Assembly: GCA_000328365.1 (NCBI GenBank)
Contig: KB299619.1
Location: forward strand, 558,828 to 622,827
DNA from: Capitella teleta
Lineage: Eukaryota > Annelida > Polychaeta > Capitellidae
Direction: 5' to 3'
Length of the DNA: 64,000 nucleotides
The notes under the pieces are model-generated. The model did not search any database. It was not told where the DNA came from and saw only the letters and a list, made by a program, of their open reading frames with translations. Made by a program: the position numbers and the translations under genes. Shown one piece after another: positions 38,951 to 50,584 of this stretch (position 1 is its first letter; the number at the start of each line of letters is the position of its first letter).

Positions 38951-41000
38951 CACACCAGACTTAAAAGCTATCAGTATAATATCTAAGATGCCCAGCGTCT
39001 GGCTAAATAATTTTAACTGTCAAGTGTTGGCCAGCGCTTGTCCCACAGCTAGGTGGCTCTTAATGTTTAGCTATATTTTGCCTACCACCAGGGAGCCCTT
39101 AAAGAGCCTGGAGCGGTTAGCTAAAATAATGTGTCAGCCATCACATAACTCATGCACTGCTCAAAGTTATTTGTTGGAACCTTATATATTTATTGATGTT
39201 TATCAGTTTAATCATGATTGAGCGAAGCCCTAAGTATTAATATTATTTTTATTTAATTATCCTATGCTAGGAAATGAACAGACGAATATCATTATTTTTA
39301 TGAACCAAATAAAAGAAGTTACCATGTTATGGGACGTAGAAGTGTACGTACAGAGCGACTCTGTAAGTAAGTAGCCTTTCGCTACACTCAAAGCCGCTCT
39401 GTCCGAAAACATTAATCGAGTTAGTCGTCATCACAGTCGGATATTAGAAACTTATCGAATACAGCATCAAGTGATGGTGATGTTGTATATCCTATACTGC
39501 TATAGTGCCAACAAAAATAAACCGACCTCTTTTCGGTAATTATGCTTGTTGTATTGATGGATGGATCATCACATTCAGGCTATTGAATTTAAATTAATCT
39601 GTGGGTATAACCACTCTAACACGACAGTGCGTTAAGACTGAGATTTTGGAAAATGGCACGTACTTTCAACTTTGCTATCAAGGAGGCACTCGAATCATAA
39701 CGGGAAACTCAAAATCATAACGTATATGCGGTGATTTCGGTAATAATCAATCATTCATTGCTTATTTACTAAACATTACTCCTAATAATTAAATCATTTA
39801 TAACATTGTCAATTATAGCTGACAGTTTAAGCTAAGGCTGGGCGAATATCCATGTTCATTATTCTTTGTTCAGCGAATAGTGGGGTGCCGCTGAAGTTTC
39901 CTTGTTCGTGTTTTAACCCAAATAGTGGAAAAACCATTTTCAGCATTTAATTCATTTCATGTCTTCAAAACCTGTTAAAACAATATCAATAGTCCACAGC
40001 GATAACTCTCGACGGCGTGTTAACAAAGACAAAGACTGTGTCAATTACTGTGAAATAAAATCTCACCCTCCCCATCGCGCTAAACTTTGTTAAACTTCGG
40101 CTAAAGGCACAGCAAACAATGCGGTGGCTCAATTAAAGGCTTATAGGCGACCCGCACCATCAAGACTGCATGCATCCCATCCCCTCCCCCTTCTCCTCGT
40201 ATGCTGCTAGCTCGCGTACACAGTGAACAGAGCGTGCGATATCTGCTTTAGCAAATAATCAGTAGGCGAGAATGAAGAAAGGTCAGAAGTTCACATTTGT
40301 TACTGCTGACGTGCATAGCTAGGAAGTTGATTACAAAATGGAATGTGGTTGAATAGAAACCACGAGGCGACAGTGCAGGAGCATATTCAGGTTATCAATG
40401 CTCCCGATTTCATAACACTGTTTATACTAGCGATTACTTGTTTCTTGCCGTTGATTACGTAATGACTGTAATCCCTCTGATCCATTAGGTCTACTAGTGC
40501 ATGAAATTAGTATGATGAAATATCACAAAGAGTTGATCATTGGTTTTAATGGCAAAAACGTGGCAGCTTAGGCTATCATGGGGGATGAGGTACATCTAGG
40601 TAAATACTATAGCAGTTCACCTGTTATAGTCCATGAACTGGTACATGCGATTATTTGCGTGAAAATTGTAAGGTAACTTGGAACCCTAAAATTTTAATTA
40701 GTGTTCACTCGTTTTGGGCCTGACGCGGTAGCTAGGGCTGATCCACGGGCGATCGGGATCAGCCATAGTATAGGGCTATTTGTGCACATCAATTTCGTGA
40801 TTGACTATTTGAAAAATGGCAGAATGTTCCTGCTCACTAAATTTTCCTTCTTTATCATTCATCACCAAATAACTTTTAAAAAACTTCTATTATGAATTTA
40901 TGAAATGAATCGAGTTGTTTTTGATGAATGGCCCAAAATCTGTGAAGTATGATCATCACCGATAATGAACTCAAGACTTCTGTGCAAACTGCGAAGTGAA

Positions 41001-41102
41001 TATGGGCTATGATAATCGGCTATTCAAAATGGTAATCGGCTATGATAATCGGCTATTCACAATCATGGTAATGGGCTATGATAATCGGTTTATCACTATC
41101 AT
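41001..41102. repeat. About 36-bp tandem repeat, three units
   Basis: Units at 41001-41030, 41031-41066 and 41067-41102 share GGCTATGATAATCGG and ATTCAC-type flanks. Confidence 0.75.
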
Positions 41103-41559
41103 GCACTTCAAATTATTGACGTGATTAAAAGTTGACAACTATACACCTAACAAGCACAGCCAAACAGTACATGTCTGCTGATAAGAATTACATCATGGAA
41201 GCCCCTACGATGAATGGACCAGAGCCACACTAGCCCCCATGGCCCCCATGCATGTTTATTTGAGGTAGCCAACTCCTACTGTGTGCTGTTTGTCATAATA
41301 TAAACGAGTGATCAACCCATTCATCCTTGAGCACCTCTACACTTACATCAGGTGTTACATAATGTCTTTCTTTAACATTGAATCAATGACAAATGATTTT
41401 CCTTTGCTTCTTGTGGCGATTTTTCCCAGAAATGGCTCAGATTCCGAGAAGTCAAACTGCCATTAATTTTAGAACGTCTTTTGATCGATTCGGCTGGCTC
41501 TTATGAATTCAAAGGTACCATCTTTGACACGATCTGTTTGCTATGAATGAAATTCATGA

Positions 41560-41700
41560 CAGATTAAAATACGATTTTCTTACTCAGGCAGAATAACTTG
41601 GAACGAGATGAGTCCGAGATACATCATTTATCAGAACTGCTGAGAGATATGCTCACTCTCGGCTCCCATTTTTACCAACAGGAGATTTGCTTATGTGATG
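41560..41700. mobile_element. TTAA-family element, copy B (fragment)
   Basis: About 140 bp (containing CTCAGGCAGAATAACTTGGAA and CAGAACTGCTGAGAGAT) is clearly related to the middle of the elements at 21007-21300 and 54418-54843. The ends are not recognisable. Confidence 0.55.
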
Positions 41701-41943
41701 TCACACAGGCATGAAAGAATAGAATGCAAGAATTAATTCAAAATCGATCAAGAAATTTGCCCACATCAAGCGTGATGTTTTTAAGACACGTGTTGGTCAA
41801 AAGGTGTTGTTGTCTTTTAGGATGCATCTTTTATCATTCGCTACTTAATACATGTACTAGTATTTCAAAACAATCACAGATCCTCATTAAATACCTCTAT
41901 ACTCATATTAACCTCTTTTCCTTTTTTCTTTGTGTGTACTTCA

Positions 41944-42022
41944 GGACCGATTGCGCTAACTTTGAAGAATCCAGATACAAAAGCACTGCAGTCAGTTCAC
42001 CTGACCTTGCTCTGACCTTGTA
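41944..42022 (+). mobile_element. 3'-tail relic of the TGACC-type LINE family
   Basis: The pattern (GAGGACcGAT..., AATCCAGATACAAAAGCACT..., CCTGACC...CTGACC) matches the 3' end of the LINE at 46570-47562 in order and spacing, but is strongly diverged. Confidence 0.4.
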
Positions 42023-42366
42023 ACTTTTCTGTGTTCTCCCTCTCAAGCCCTTATTTCATCTCTTGGTTGAAAAGCTAACTTTTTGAGGACTAAAATTAAT
42101 TAACCTAACCCGACATGATCGAGCAGCACTTGACGCATACATTACCTGTTGATTGAAGGCCTTAACAGGAGACTTTGATTTTGTACACAACCAATTGATC
42201 TATGCAAGGACTGATAAGGGATTTATCAAATAGCGAAAGGTACATACATACTGCAAGCTATTAATTAGCTTATTACATGATTAAATTTGATTCAGTTAAT
42301 TAATTTGATTAAATACATGTAATTATTCCTTTTTCAGGATCCATTGATAATTTTTTCATTGCCACC

Positions 42367-44400
42367 ATGGACGCAGTAGCAGTCCCCCCTGAGGGAGTCG
42401 TACCCCCAGGGAATGTGAACCCTTCCTTCCTAACCGTCATCGTGGGTCTCCTCACCATTATCGCTCCGCTATGCATTCGCATTAAACACTACCGCATTAA
42501 ATACCAAGGCCAGTCAAGAAAATGGCAAACCATCGTTTTCCGCAGCCTTGAAATCAAGATCAACAATGACGTCATCCTCAACCTGAAGTCTCCTTCTGAA
42601 AGTCCGGTGTTTGTGGCCACCATAGCTCAGTCTATCCCTCAGGATGCCGAGTGCATCGTATCTCGTGTGGAAGATGGGATTGTGCTCCTCTGGGAAGGCC
42701 TGGCGTCACTGACCGTGCACCACAGGGGGGAGAAGGATTCACACCAGTATAACTTTGAATGGAAAGTTCTGAGTGATAAAATCAGCCACTTTGAAGAGAA
42801 CATCAAGATGTTGGGGTATCACTGGTACGGCTTGGGCCATGTCTGGAACCATCCCTGGCCTATGGAGCGCTGGGACGTGAAGATGTCACCGGTTGTAACT
42901 GGGGAGCTGGAGCCGTTTAAAATGGGAGAATGGTACGGAGGCATTCAAGAAAGGCTGTGGATGTCTTCATCTGGAGTTGCTCTGTTTGTGGATTTTAATA
43001 CTCCTCTGTTTGCGAGCGTGAACCACCAGAGCGATGGCAGATTACGTTTAGTCGCCAAAAACGTCTCTCCGTATCAAGAGGATGAGTTAAGCATGAGGTA
43101 CACGTTGCTGCAAGAAAGAGACGTGAAGGCTGCCTACTTGAGTCTTGTAGGAAAAGCATTTGAGAAGCCCAAAAGCATTCCTAACGAGAAAATTTTCAGA
43201 TATCCTGTATGGTCAACGTGGGCTCAGTACAAGCAGGACATCACGCAGGAGAGAGTTCTGGAGTTTGCTGGAGCCATCCGCAAACATGGATTCAAAGACT
43301 CCCAGTTGGAGATTGATGATGACTGGACTCCTGCGTACGGTGACTGGACTTTTGATGCGACTAAATTCCCTGATCCTGCGAGAATGGTGAAAGTTCTGAA
43401 GGATCTTGGGTTCAGAGTGACCATCTGGATGCATCCGTTTGCGAATGTTAACTCGGAAGCCATCAAAGAGAAGCAATATTGGATCCAAGAGCCAAGCACT
43501 GGGAAGCCTAGCATTGTGACGTGGTGGAATGGTAAAGCTGCTCTGTTGGATGTCACCAGCCCCAGCTCGAAATCCTGGCTCAAGACTAAATGTCAGTACT
43601 TGCAACAGCTTGGTATTGACTCATTCAAGATTGACGCTGGAGAAGCCTGTTACCTGCCATACAAACGCAGAATGCACAAACCCCTGAAGAGCCCCAATGC
43701 TTACAATAAACTTTTTGTGGATCTCTGCTTGGAGTTGGACCCGGAGTTGAGAGCCCTGGAGGTACGTTCTGGAGTCGCATCGCAGCACATTCCAATGTTC
43801 TTCCGGGTCAACGACAAAGATTCCAACTGGTCAACAATTAACGGACTGAAGACCGTGATCCCTCATGTCCTCAACCAAGGCCTCCTCGGCTACCCGTTTG
43901 TTCTGCCTGATATGATCGGAGGCAACGCATATTCCTCAGTCGGCTTCAGCAAGACGACCAACTTCCCCAGCCGTGAGCTCTTCATTCGGTGGATGCAGGT
44001 TAACGCCTTGATGCCAGCGATGCAGTTCTCTGTTGTTCCATGGAGATATGACGACGAAGTCATTCACATTGCTCAGAAAGTGTGTGCGCTGCATGAACAG
44101 TATGCCGACTTAATCGTGCAGTTGGCCAAGGAAGCGACCCAGACTGGGGCCCCCATTTGCAGACCACTGTGGTGGATAGCCCCAAAAGACGAAACCGCTC
44201 TGACCATCTCCTCAGAGTTTCTTCTCGGGAATGAAGTTCTCGTGGCTCCTGTGTTGGATGAGGGCGCCACTAGTCGTGATGTGTACCTGCCGGAAGGAAG
44301 ATGGAGAGATGCCAACAGCGGCCAGGAGTTTTCAGGGTCTGCATGGATTCGAGAGCATCCAGCAGATCTGGACCAGCTGCCTTATTTCACTAAGCTCTGA
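42367..44400 (+). CDS. MYORG: GH31 glycosidase, MYORG-like, type II membrane protein
   Basis: A family GH31 enzyme closest in pattern to MYORG, an alpha-galactosidase of the ER and nuclear-envelope lumen. The 677-residue intronless ORF begins in a perfect Kozak context (GCCACCATGG). A single hydrophobic anchor at about 21-39 implies a lumenal catalytic domain. Visible GH31 landmarks are LEIDDDWTPAYGDWTFD, the nucleophile motif SFKIDAGE (Asp423) and the acid/base region RVNDKDSNW (Asp483 the likeliest residue), then GYPFVLPDMIGGN. The length compares well with human MYORG (714). AATAAA is at 44651. The neighbouring ATPase gene is convergent, 520 bp away. Assignment to MYORG rather than another GH31 branch is inference. 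Confidence 0.9.
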   Translation: MDAVAVPPEGVVPPGNVNPSFLTVIVGLLTIIAPLCIRIKHYRIKYQGQSRKWQTIVFRSLEIKINNDVILNLKSPSESPVFVATIAQSIPQDAECIVSRVEDGIVLLWEGLASLTVHHRGEKDSHQYNFEWKVLSDKISHFEENIKMLGYHWYGLGHVWNHPWPMERWDVKMSPVVTGELEPFKMGEWYGGIQERLWMSSSGVALFVDFNTPLFASVNHQSDGRLRLVAKNVSPYQEDELSMRYTLLQERDVKAAYLSLVGKAFEKPKSIPNEKIFRYPVWSTWAQYKQDITQERVLEFAGAIRKHGFKDSQLEIDDDWTPAYGDWTFDATKFPDPARMVKVLKDLGFRVTIWMHPFANVNSEAIKEKQYWIQEPSTGKPSIVTWWNGKAALLDVTSPSSKSWLKTKCQYLQQLGIDSFKIDAGEACYLPYKRRMHKPLKSPNAYNKLFVDLCLELDPELRALEVRSGVASQHIPMFFRVNDKDSNWSTINGLKTVIPHVLNQGLLGYPFVLPDMIGGNAYSSVGFSKTTNFPSRELFIRWMQVNALMPAMQFSVVPWRYDDEVIHIAQKVCALHEQYADLIVQLAKEATQTGAPICRPLWWIAPKDETALTISSEFLLGNEVLVAPVLDEGATSRDVYLPEGRWRDANSGQEFSGSAWIREHPADLDQLPYFTKL

Positions 44401-44920
44401 TTTCTCTTTATTACACATATCAATTATTTCATCTTACGGTACGCATTCCATGACGCATAATTATTAGGTAACATTGCAATTGATATTATCCCTGTTAAAT
44501 TATCAATACAGTGATTTGATTTAATACTATTATGTTCTGCTAATTATAATACATGTTGATTAGTGAAATTGTGTATTGATCTTTTAACATACAGCAGCCT
44601 AGTAAAATAATTTGTATATAGGTGAAATTTTAAATTATATTTTTTTATTCAATAAACTGAAAAGAAAAGTCCAAATCAAAACATTATATGTAAAACTTGA
44701 ATAATACATGTAGTAATAATACTAATGATTTACCTACCTCAAGAGGAAAAGCTCTCATTTCAAATAAGTTCATCATTGGGTAGAACCGGGTTCTGACGTA
44801 ATTGATTTAATTCCCGGAGAGTTAGGGAGAGGATAATACTGGTTTATGTGTTGTGATATGGTTAGAGCTCACTGATATCAATAGGAAATATTACAATCGG
44901 TACACTGTGTATACACAAGT
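44401..44920. other. Convergent intergenic spacer
   Basis: An AT-rich 520-bp spacer with the polyadenylation signal of the GH31 gene (AATAAA at 44651-44656). Nothing else is seen. Confidence 0.7.
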
Positions 44921-46120
44921 TCATTTGGCATCAAAACTATCAACAAGATTTTCAGCTAAACGTGATTCAAATTTCACCTCTAAATTCTGACTTGCACTGT
45001 GAATGCATAAAATGTTGGATCTGAGCAGAGAAGCAACATCTTCAGCTGAGGTTTGTGCCATCAGCACACTCATGCGTAAAGTTTTCCTGGGAGATTTGCG
45101 CAGAATTTCAATGACTTTCCACTGCGAAGGATTCTGTGAGGCTGACAGGAATTTATCCTTCTCCCGTCTGAGTAATCCTGAAGCGGTGACCTTGGCTTCA
45201 ACTCCACATAGATGATCTCGTTTGAAGACTCGTAAGTAGTTTATTCTCCCGCCAATCAGATCGACGATTGATTTCGCTGTCGCTGCATTCATGGGGGCAG
45301 CTGTGTCAGATGTTCCAGGGGAGGTCAGGAAACTCACTGCTTCTTCGTCGGTCAGGTCGCTAACGGTGACAGGAGGCGCGGCCCGTGACCAGCCACTGTC
45401 CTCCAACTCGCTCATCATACAGACATTACTACTAACAAACACGATCTTCACGATGTTTGTGTCAGCCCACAGCTTCGCTTTCTCCTGCAGCTTTCGCATT
45501 GTGTTAGGGGCGTATTTCACAAGAGCATCCATGCCGTCAATGACCAGCACAACCGGTTTCCCAGTCAGCTTCAGATAATCACACGAAGACTTCTCAATGG
45601 CATCCAGCACTCTTGTCAAGCGATGAGCTTCGTCTTTCTTTGGGAAGCTGTGGATGCCAAGCACGTAATCACAGAAGAAGCGGAAACTGATGTGTTCATC
45701 GAAAGCAAAGTGCACGGCTTCCGCAAGCGTGTCCGCGAAAGTCTTCCCCTGTGCCATGCTCACGTAGATAGGCGCTCCCTCTCCGGAACTCTCCGTCATC
45801 ATCTCTCTGATGACCTCTTGAACTAGCCTTGACTTGCCACTGCCGATATCTCCAACAACCAAATGGTAGTCATTGCTCAGGGTGGACGACATGCATTGCT
45901 TCAGTGTTTTCTCCAAATTTGGACGGCGAAAATACGGCAGTTGGAATTTGTTCTCTTCCAGTGGAGGAAGGATACCGCCACTACGGTAAGCAGACATCAT
46001 GCGGGGGAAACGGGAGTGGTCTTTGTAGGCCACGTAACCTCCTGTCGAGCCCAGGGTGAGCACAGTGGTGATGGAAGCTCCAGAGCGGAGGACACTGATC
46101 AGGTACGACATGAAAGGCAT
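44921..46120 (-). CDS. P-loop ATPase with N-terminal membrane segment
   Basis: A 399-residue intronless ORF. A hydrophobic segment at 6-30 may be a membrane anchor or organelle-targeting region. Walker A is GDIGSGKS (90-97), Walker B VVLVIDGMD (190-198), with an S/N-containing sensor-like strand VFVSSN near 228-233. This fits the AAA+/STAND-like ATPases resembling archaeal ATPase_2 and Orc1/Cdc6 folds. After the ATPase core, a C-terminal region (SQWKVIEILRKSPRKTLRMS) looks like a winged-helix-type domain. I do not recognise an animal gene name. A splice acceptor (catgcag) lies four bases before the ATG, so a 5'UTR intron is likely. Confidence 0.85.
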   Translation of the reverse strand: MPFMSYLISVLRSGASITTVLTLGSTGGYVAYKDHSRFPRMMSAYRSGGILPPLEENKFQLPYFRRPNLEKTLKQCMSSTLSNDYHLVVGDIGSGKSRLVQEVIREMMTESSGEGAPIYVSMAQGKTFADTLAEAVHFAFDEHISFRFFCDYVLGIHSFPKKDEAHRLTRVLDAIEKSSCDYLKLTGKPVVLVIDGMDALVKYAPNTMRKLQEKAKLWADTNIVKIVFVSSNVCMMSELEDSGWSRAAPPVTVSDLTDEEAVSFLTSPGTSDTAAPMNAATAKSIVDLIGGRINYLRVFKRDHLCGVEAKVTASGLLRREKDKFLSASQNPSQWKVIEILRKSPRKTLRMSVLMAQTSAEDVASLLRSNILCIHSASQNLEVKFESRLAENLVDSFDAK

Positions 46121-47938
46121 CTCTCTGCATGAAAGAACAATTCCACTGAATTGATACTAATGGTAGGGTTAATTTATGATTGACTACATGTACATGTATT
46201 TATCAGTGTTTACAATTGCATGATGATCATGCAATACCTGTATTAAAATAATTACTACAATATACCGTAATACCGGGTATGCTGTACGTAATATAATTTA
46301 ATAATAGTCCATTCACTATCAAATGACCAAATGGCAACTAAAAATCAAAATATGAAAGTAATGTTATTAATTAAATAGGAGGACTTGCCTTGTCTGTCTT
46401 GGCTACCAGTGCCTACCAATCGAGTTTTGAGGACAATCGAATGAGTTCTGCCAAATTGATTTGTTCTTCTATCAAAGGTAAATCCTTAGTCTATTTTTAG
46501 CAACTTGAAAAAGGATTTCTCTATTGCATTATGATTTGTAATCATAACTGTCAAAATACATGAGCGGAGGGCGGTCAATCGTATAGCCATGGATTACAAC
46601 CTCGATGGGGTCTACTATATGTTAAAATATAGAAGGCTGTCTGCAGAAGGAAAACGCTTGGCCAGAATTCCAGATGAATGGGTAGAGGAAATGGCGAAAG
46701 AAAAAGTGGAGAGGAAGGTTAAGCATAGAGAGTTGGAGAAGTGGCGAGGAAAATTGAAAGGTACAGAGGACAAGAAGATATGCAGAAGAGAGGAAAGATC
46801 TGAGAATGGAGAGGTACGCTGATGGTGGAGATGGGGCCAGAGTGCGCATGATGGTCAGAGGAGATAGTCTGCTGGTGAGGGCAAATGCAAATGTGGCGTG
46901 GAGATACGATGAAGATGATAGGAAGTGTGTGTGCGGCGAAGAGGAGACGAAGAAGCATGGTCTATTTGAATGCCCACTGTACGAAAGGCACAGGATCGAA
47001 TGGAACAGAGTGTGGAAGATGGAGAAGGGGCAGGAAGATCCAATGAACGGAGTCCTAGGATTCGAAGTGTTGTCAGAGATGGACTGTTTAATTCTGAGAA
47101 GTGTGGGTGCGATATGGAGGGAAAGAGAGAAGCATGAGAGAGAAAGAGAGTAGGGAGACGAATTGGGAACCAAGAGATATTACGTTCCTTGTTTTTTTGT
47201 TTTTGTTTTTGTTTTTGTTTTGTTTTTTTCACATTTGGGCTTCGATCTTTGGGCTTTAAGCGTCAGTGCAATATATTTATTTTTTTTTTTTTTTTTTCCA
47301 TTATTTACCTTTGTTGCTCCGTTTATCGTTATGTTTATTTTATGTTTGTTATCTTCTTATGATTTACATATATCTTAATTTTCGTTATCTCACTCTATTT
47401 ACTTATTATTTAATCTTTTGCTCCGAGGACAATCCCGTTATTATTATTTTTACAGAGTCCTGATATAAAAGGACTGAAATCTTTTGACCTGACCTGACCT
47501 GACCTGACCAGAGTCCTGATACAAAAGGACTTAAATCTTTTGACCTGACCTTACCTGACCAGCATTTACATGGGGTGAGATATTCATAAATAGAGCATTT
47601 AGCATCAATTTTAATGATAGAGAGAGTAATGCAGAACAATTTAGGATGCAACAAATTTGAAATCAACGAAAAGAAGAATTTTAACATTTTATTTCAAAAA
47701 AGGAAACACATGCAAAATTCACACATATCTATACCAAATGACATAATTATTTTAAATTACTGATAGATTTTAATGTGAGCTATAGGTTGAAGTGAAAATT
47801 AAAACAGTCTAATCTCGAGCTTAAAGAAAATACAAAAATGATGTGCAAGGAAATTTATAAAAAATCTCACAACGGCCACAGAGAAATAATAAACACGGGA
47901 CAAATGCTAATTTAATAAATTGGAAATAATCAGTAATT
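46121..47938. other. Intergenic region with LINE insertion
   Basis: 46121-46570 is AT-rich without a recognised gene. 46570-47562 is a LINE 3' end. 47563-47938 is AT-rich and probably the 3' flank of the INO80E-like gene. Confidence 0.65.
46570..47562 (+). mobile_element. LINE 3' end, zinc-knuckle tail and TGACC repeats
   Basis: A 5'-truncated non-LTR element. Two overlapping plus frames (46589-46822 and 46806-47152) represent the end of ORF2. The C-terminal zinc knuckle CVCGEEETKKHGLFEC (C-x-C-x8-H-x4-C) is typical of Jockey/CR1-like LINEs. One frameshift lies near 46810. The 3'UTR has GTTTTT repeats and then two tandem copies of a terminal block (CCTGATAYAAAAGGACT... CTTTTGACCTGACC) at about 47456-47562. 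Confidence 0.8.
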
Positions 47939-49107
47939 TCAATGAGGAACATCAATGATTAAGTCTGCTTCTTCCTCCGACTTAATCCTTTCCAGAAGTT
48001 CACTACTGAAATGAAGGAAAAAAAAAAGATAAAATTAACCAAATATTAACTATCTATCAAAGGTAATTATTTACCTGTCTGGATTTGAGTTATCATGGCT
48101 GAAGATGTCTTCAGGAAGACTGTGAGGCGCCTTGTCAATGCTCATGAACTGCGGCTTTGAACTGGTTTTCAACTCAAGATGTCGTTCCAGCTCCTCTCTG
48201 GTCATCTGACCAGCGACAGGCGTCCTCTTCACACCACCCTCTTGCTTCACTGAGAGATGGTGAAAAATTGTGAAATTTTAATCCATGTAATTACTCACTT
48301 TTTGTTGTTTTCTTAACAACTTTTGCTTTTTTCTTTGGAGGTTCTTTGCCTTTACCACTGGTGTTTGGAGAACATGTCTACACAAGAAATGGAATCAAAA
48401 AACGAATGTAACAAAAGCGAGAGAGAATTCCTCACAAGAACAGATGCGGCCTGAGTTTGAGCAACTTGAGCTGCAGCCAACATTGCCGAATAGCCGACTG
48501 AGCCAAGGAGTGAAGAGGCTGGAAGGCTGGTTTGTGGCAAAGATGCTTGCTGCATCTTCTTCCTATTGAACAAGAATAAAAATTGTCTTATAAATTATCT
48601 TAGAATTCCTCCATAGCAACTGAAATACAGATTGATAGAACTGATAATGTACGTACTTTCTGGCCATCTCCTTTGTGTTGGTTTCTGCCTCGCTGTCACT
48701 AGACGCTGTAGAGTCGGAATCGCTGGAGGTGTCCTCTGTTTTCTCGTACTGACAGAGTCGATCAAGCAGAAATCTGAAGAAATTATTCTTGCAATTAGCA
48801 CTATTTAAAACAAAAATTCTTCCCCACGTTCTGTCTCGGGTAACTTTCAGCAATTTTCGTTGACTTTTTTTTAACTCTTCAACAAAACATTCTTGCTCCT
48901 GGAAGAATATAATTGAATATAATTAATGAAGTTTACAGCTTGAGTAACTGCTTACATAGACCAAAAGTTTGAGTTTTCTCTTCAGAGCTGTGTATTTCTT
49001 TTTATAATTGAGAGGTTCTCCGTGGGAGGCTGAGGGTTACAAAAGGCGATTAAAAATCACAAAAATGTTAAAAAAAGGAAATAACGCTCACAATATCCAG
49101 GCATCAT
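47939..49107 (-). CDS. INO80E: INO80 complex subunit E homologue, 8 coding exons
   Basis: Subunit of the INO80 chromatin remodeller. Exons in order (plus coordinates): 49092-49107, 48956-49029, 48828-48898, 48657-48773, 48436-48562, 48299-48377, 48075-48249, 47939-48005. They join in frame to 241 residues (human INO80E 244). The coiled-coil core [18 protein letters not shown], then [22 protein letters not shown] and [20 protein letters not shown], aligns closely with INO80E. A Lys-rich NLS-like stretch ([11 protein letters not shown]) follows. The acidic C-terminus ADLIIDVPH matches the human DDLVIDIPE end. The first Met of MMPGY starts the ORF. The acceptor before the start exon (near 49135) implies a 5'UTR intron. 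Confidence 0.9.
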
Positions 49108-50561
49108 CTTGTAAGAACTGGAGTGATATTGGTGCCTGCAAAACATCAATGAATATAATTATTATTTTGTTGTGATGTGAATGTTGTGATGCTCCTTAAA
49201 AAACTCTCTCTCCCTTTGAGTTTGAAGCTACCAAACTGAGAAATTTATAAAACATATCTCCTCGGGGACACAGAGTCCACTTCGATACAGGAATAAATTT
49301 GAGAATCAGACATTTGCCAATCACTAGTACCAGTCAAGTGGCGTGTTTTTCCTGCAACTACGATTTGATCATTTGAACCAGATCATCCCATCTTTTGTAT
49401 TAAATCATCCGAGACCGAGAACGCAGTTGCACGAAATACACGCCGCACGCCTCCAGTATAACGAGTATTCCAATTAAAATCCAGTAGTATCATAGTGTGA
49501 ATTAGCTCCCAAAGGGTAGCGGAATAGTTCCCACACACCGCTACTGCGTATCGCCATTGACGCCCATAGCGACAGTGAAATGTGAATTTTTGTGAAGCTG
49601 TAGAATTCTTTGTGATCCAAAAATTACTATTTATACTAGCTGGTGATTTGAATACTTTAGTCCATAAAAAGTCAACTTTTGTACACATTGCTACCTGTTG
49701 AACGATGTTGCACAGGATTTTAACAATAATATTTGAGAATCAACAACATCGCGCCATGTTGTGAACGGAAATGACCCAGAGTGCATCTGGCGCACGAGAC
49801 CGGAATGTCAACATAAGCACGTGCGCTTTTTGTTAACAAAATGTGACAGCTCTTATCTGGAGTCAGTCTGTACAATTGAATGATCGTATATTGAGGGAAA
49901 TGTTTGCTGCTCCATTACCTTCCACGTGTTGAGGTGCGAGCAAAAAAAAAATAAAGTTCGAGCTAGCACTCGTAAATGGGATCGGTGACAGCTGTCGAAA
50001 CATATCTCGCGAGGCTTGAAGATCACGCATGATCTCGCGATATTTCCACGCGAGAACAACAATGGTGGAGAAGTTATATGTTCAAACTTCCACAATCTTC
50101 GTATTTATATTAATTACTATTCATTTTCTAGTGTAACAGCTCAAGTGGTGGTTATTTTTCGATTTCTAAATACATTTAGCTGCTAAAAACATTCTGACAT
50201 TGTAGGAGGAGTCTGTGTGATATAAATGGAATTGCTCTAAAATATAGTCGCCGTTACAAAGACCTGTTCGTGCAGTAGCGTTGTGTGTGCACTACGCTAC
50301 GGCTTGGGGAGCTAAGGGTGAATTAGTAATGAACAATTGCATGTATTATCGCTCATCAAAGACTTCTCCAAAAACCAGGTAACCGACGAACTCCTGAGGT
50401 GTTATTTTAAGAATAATAACATTTTATTAATGCAACATAAGACAACAGAGTATATATTTACAAATAACCTGACAATATTAACAATTTTCCCCCTCTCGAC
50501 TTCAACAACACAAAAGCTGCGCACTACGTCATCAAGCTCTGCGCACTTTACCGGAAGTCGA
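49108..50561. other. Divergent promoter region between INO80E and RPL6
   Basis: Holds the 5' leader of the INO80E-like gene. GCGCCATGTTG near 49751 is a YY1-like motif and may mark its promoter. The RPL6 promoter lies at the other end. Between them are unassigned short frames (49383-49688 minus, 49853-50095 minus). No further gene is recognised. Confidence 0.5.
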
Positions 50562-50584
50562 TCTCTTTTGCTATCGGGACGAAT
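50562..50584 (+). promoter_or_regulatory. RPL6: TOP-like first exon of the eL6 gene
   Basis: TCTCTTTTGC at 50562 begins a pyrimidine-rich start like the 5' terminal oligopyrimidine tract of ribosomal protein mRNAs. A donor gtgagt follows at 50585. The matching acceptor (tctcgcag) lies directly before the ATG at 51054, so the 5'UTR is split by a 469-bp intron. Exact transcription start is inferred. Confidence 0.6.

Larger units (their letters stand above)
37114..42366. other. Repeat-rich intergenic region between PES1 and the GH31 gene
   Basis: Holds a minisatellite at 37658-37740, a LINE reverse-transcriptase remnant, a 36-bp tandem repeat, a fragment of the TTAA element family and a LINE 3'-tail relic. 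The last ~100 bp is the GH31 leader, with a probable 3' splice site (tttttcag) near 42337. No other gene is recognised. Confidence 0.65.
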
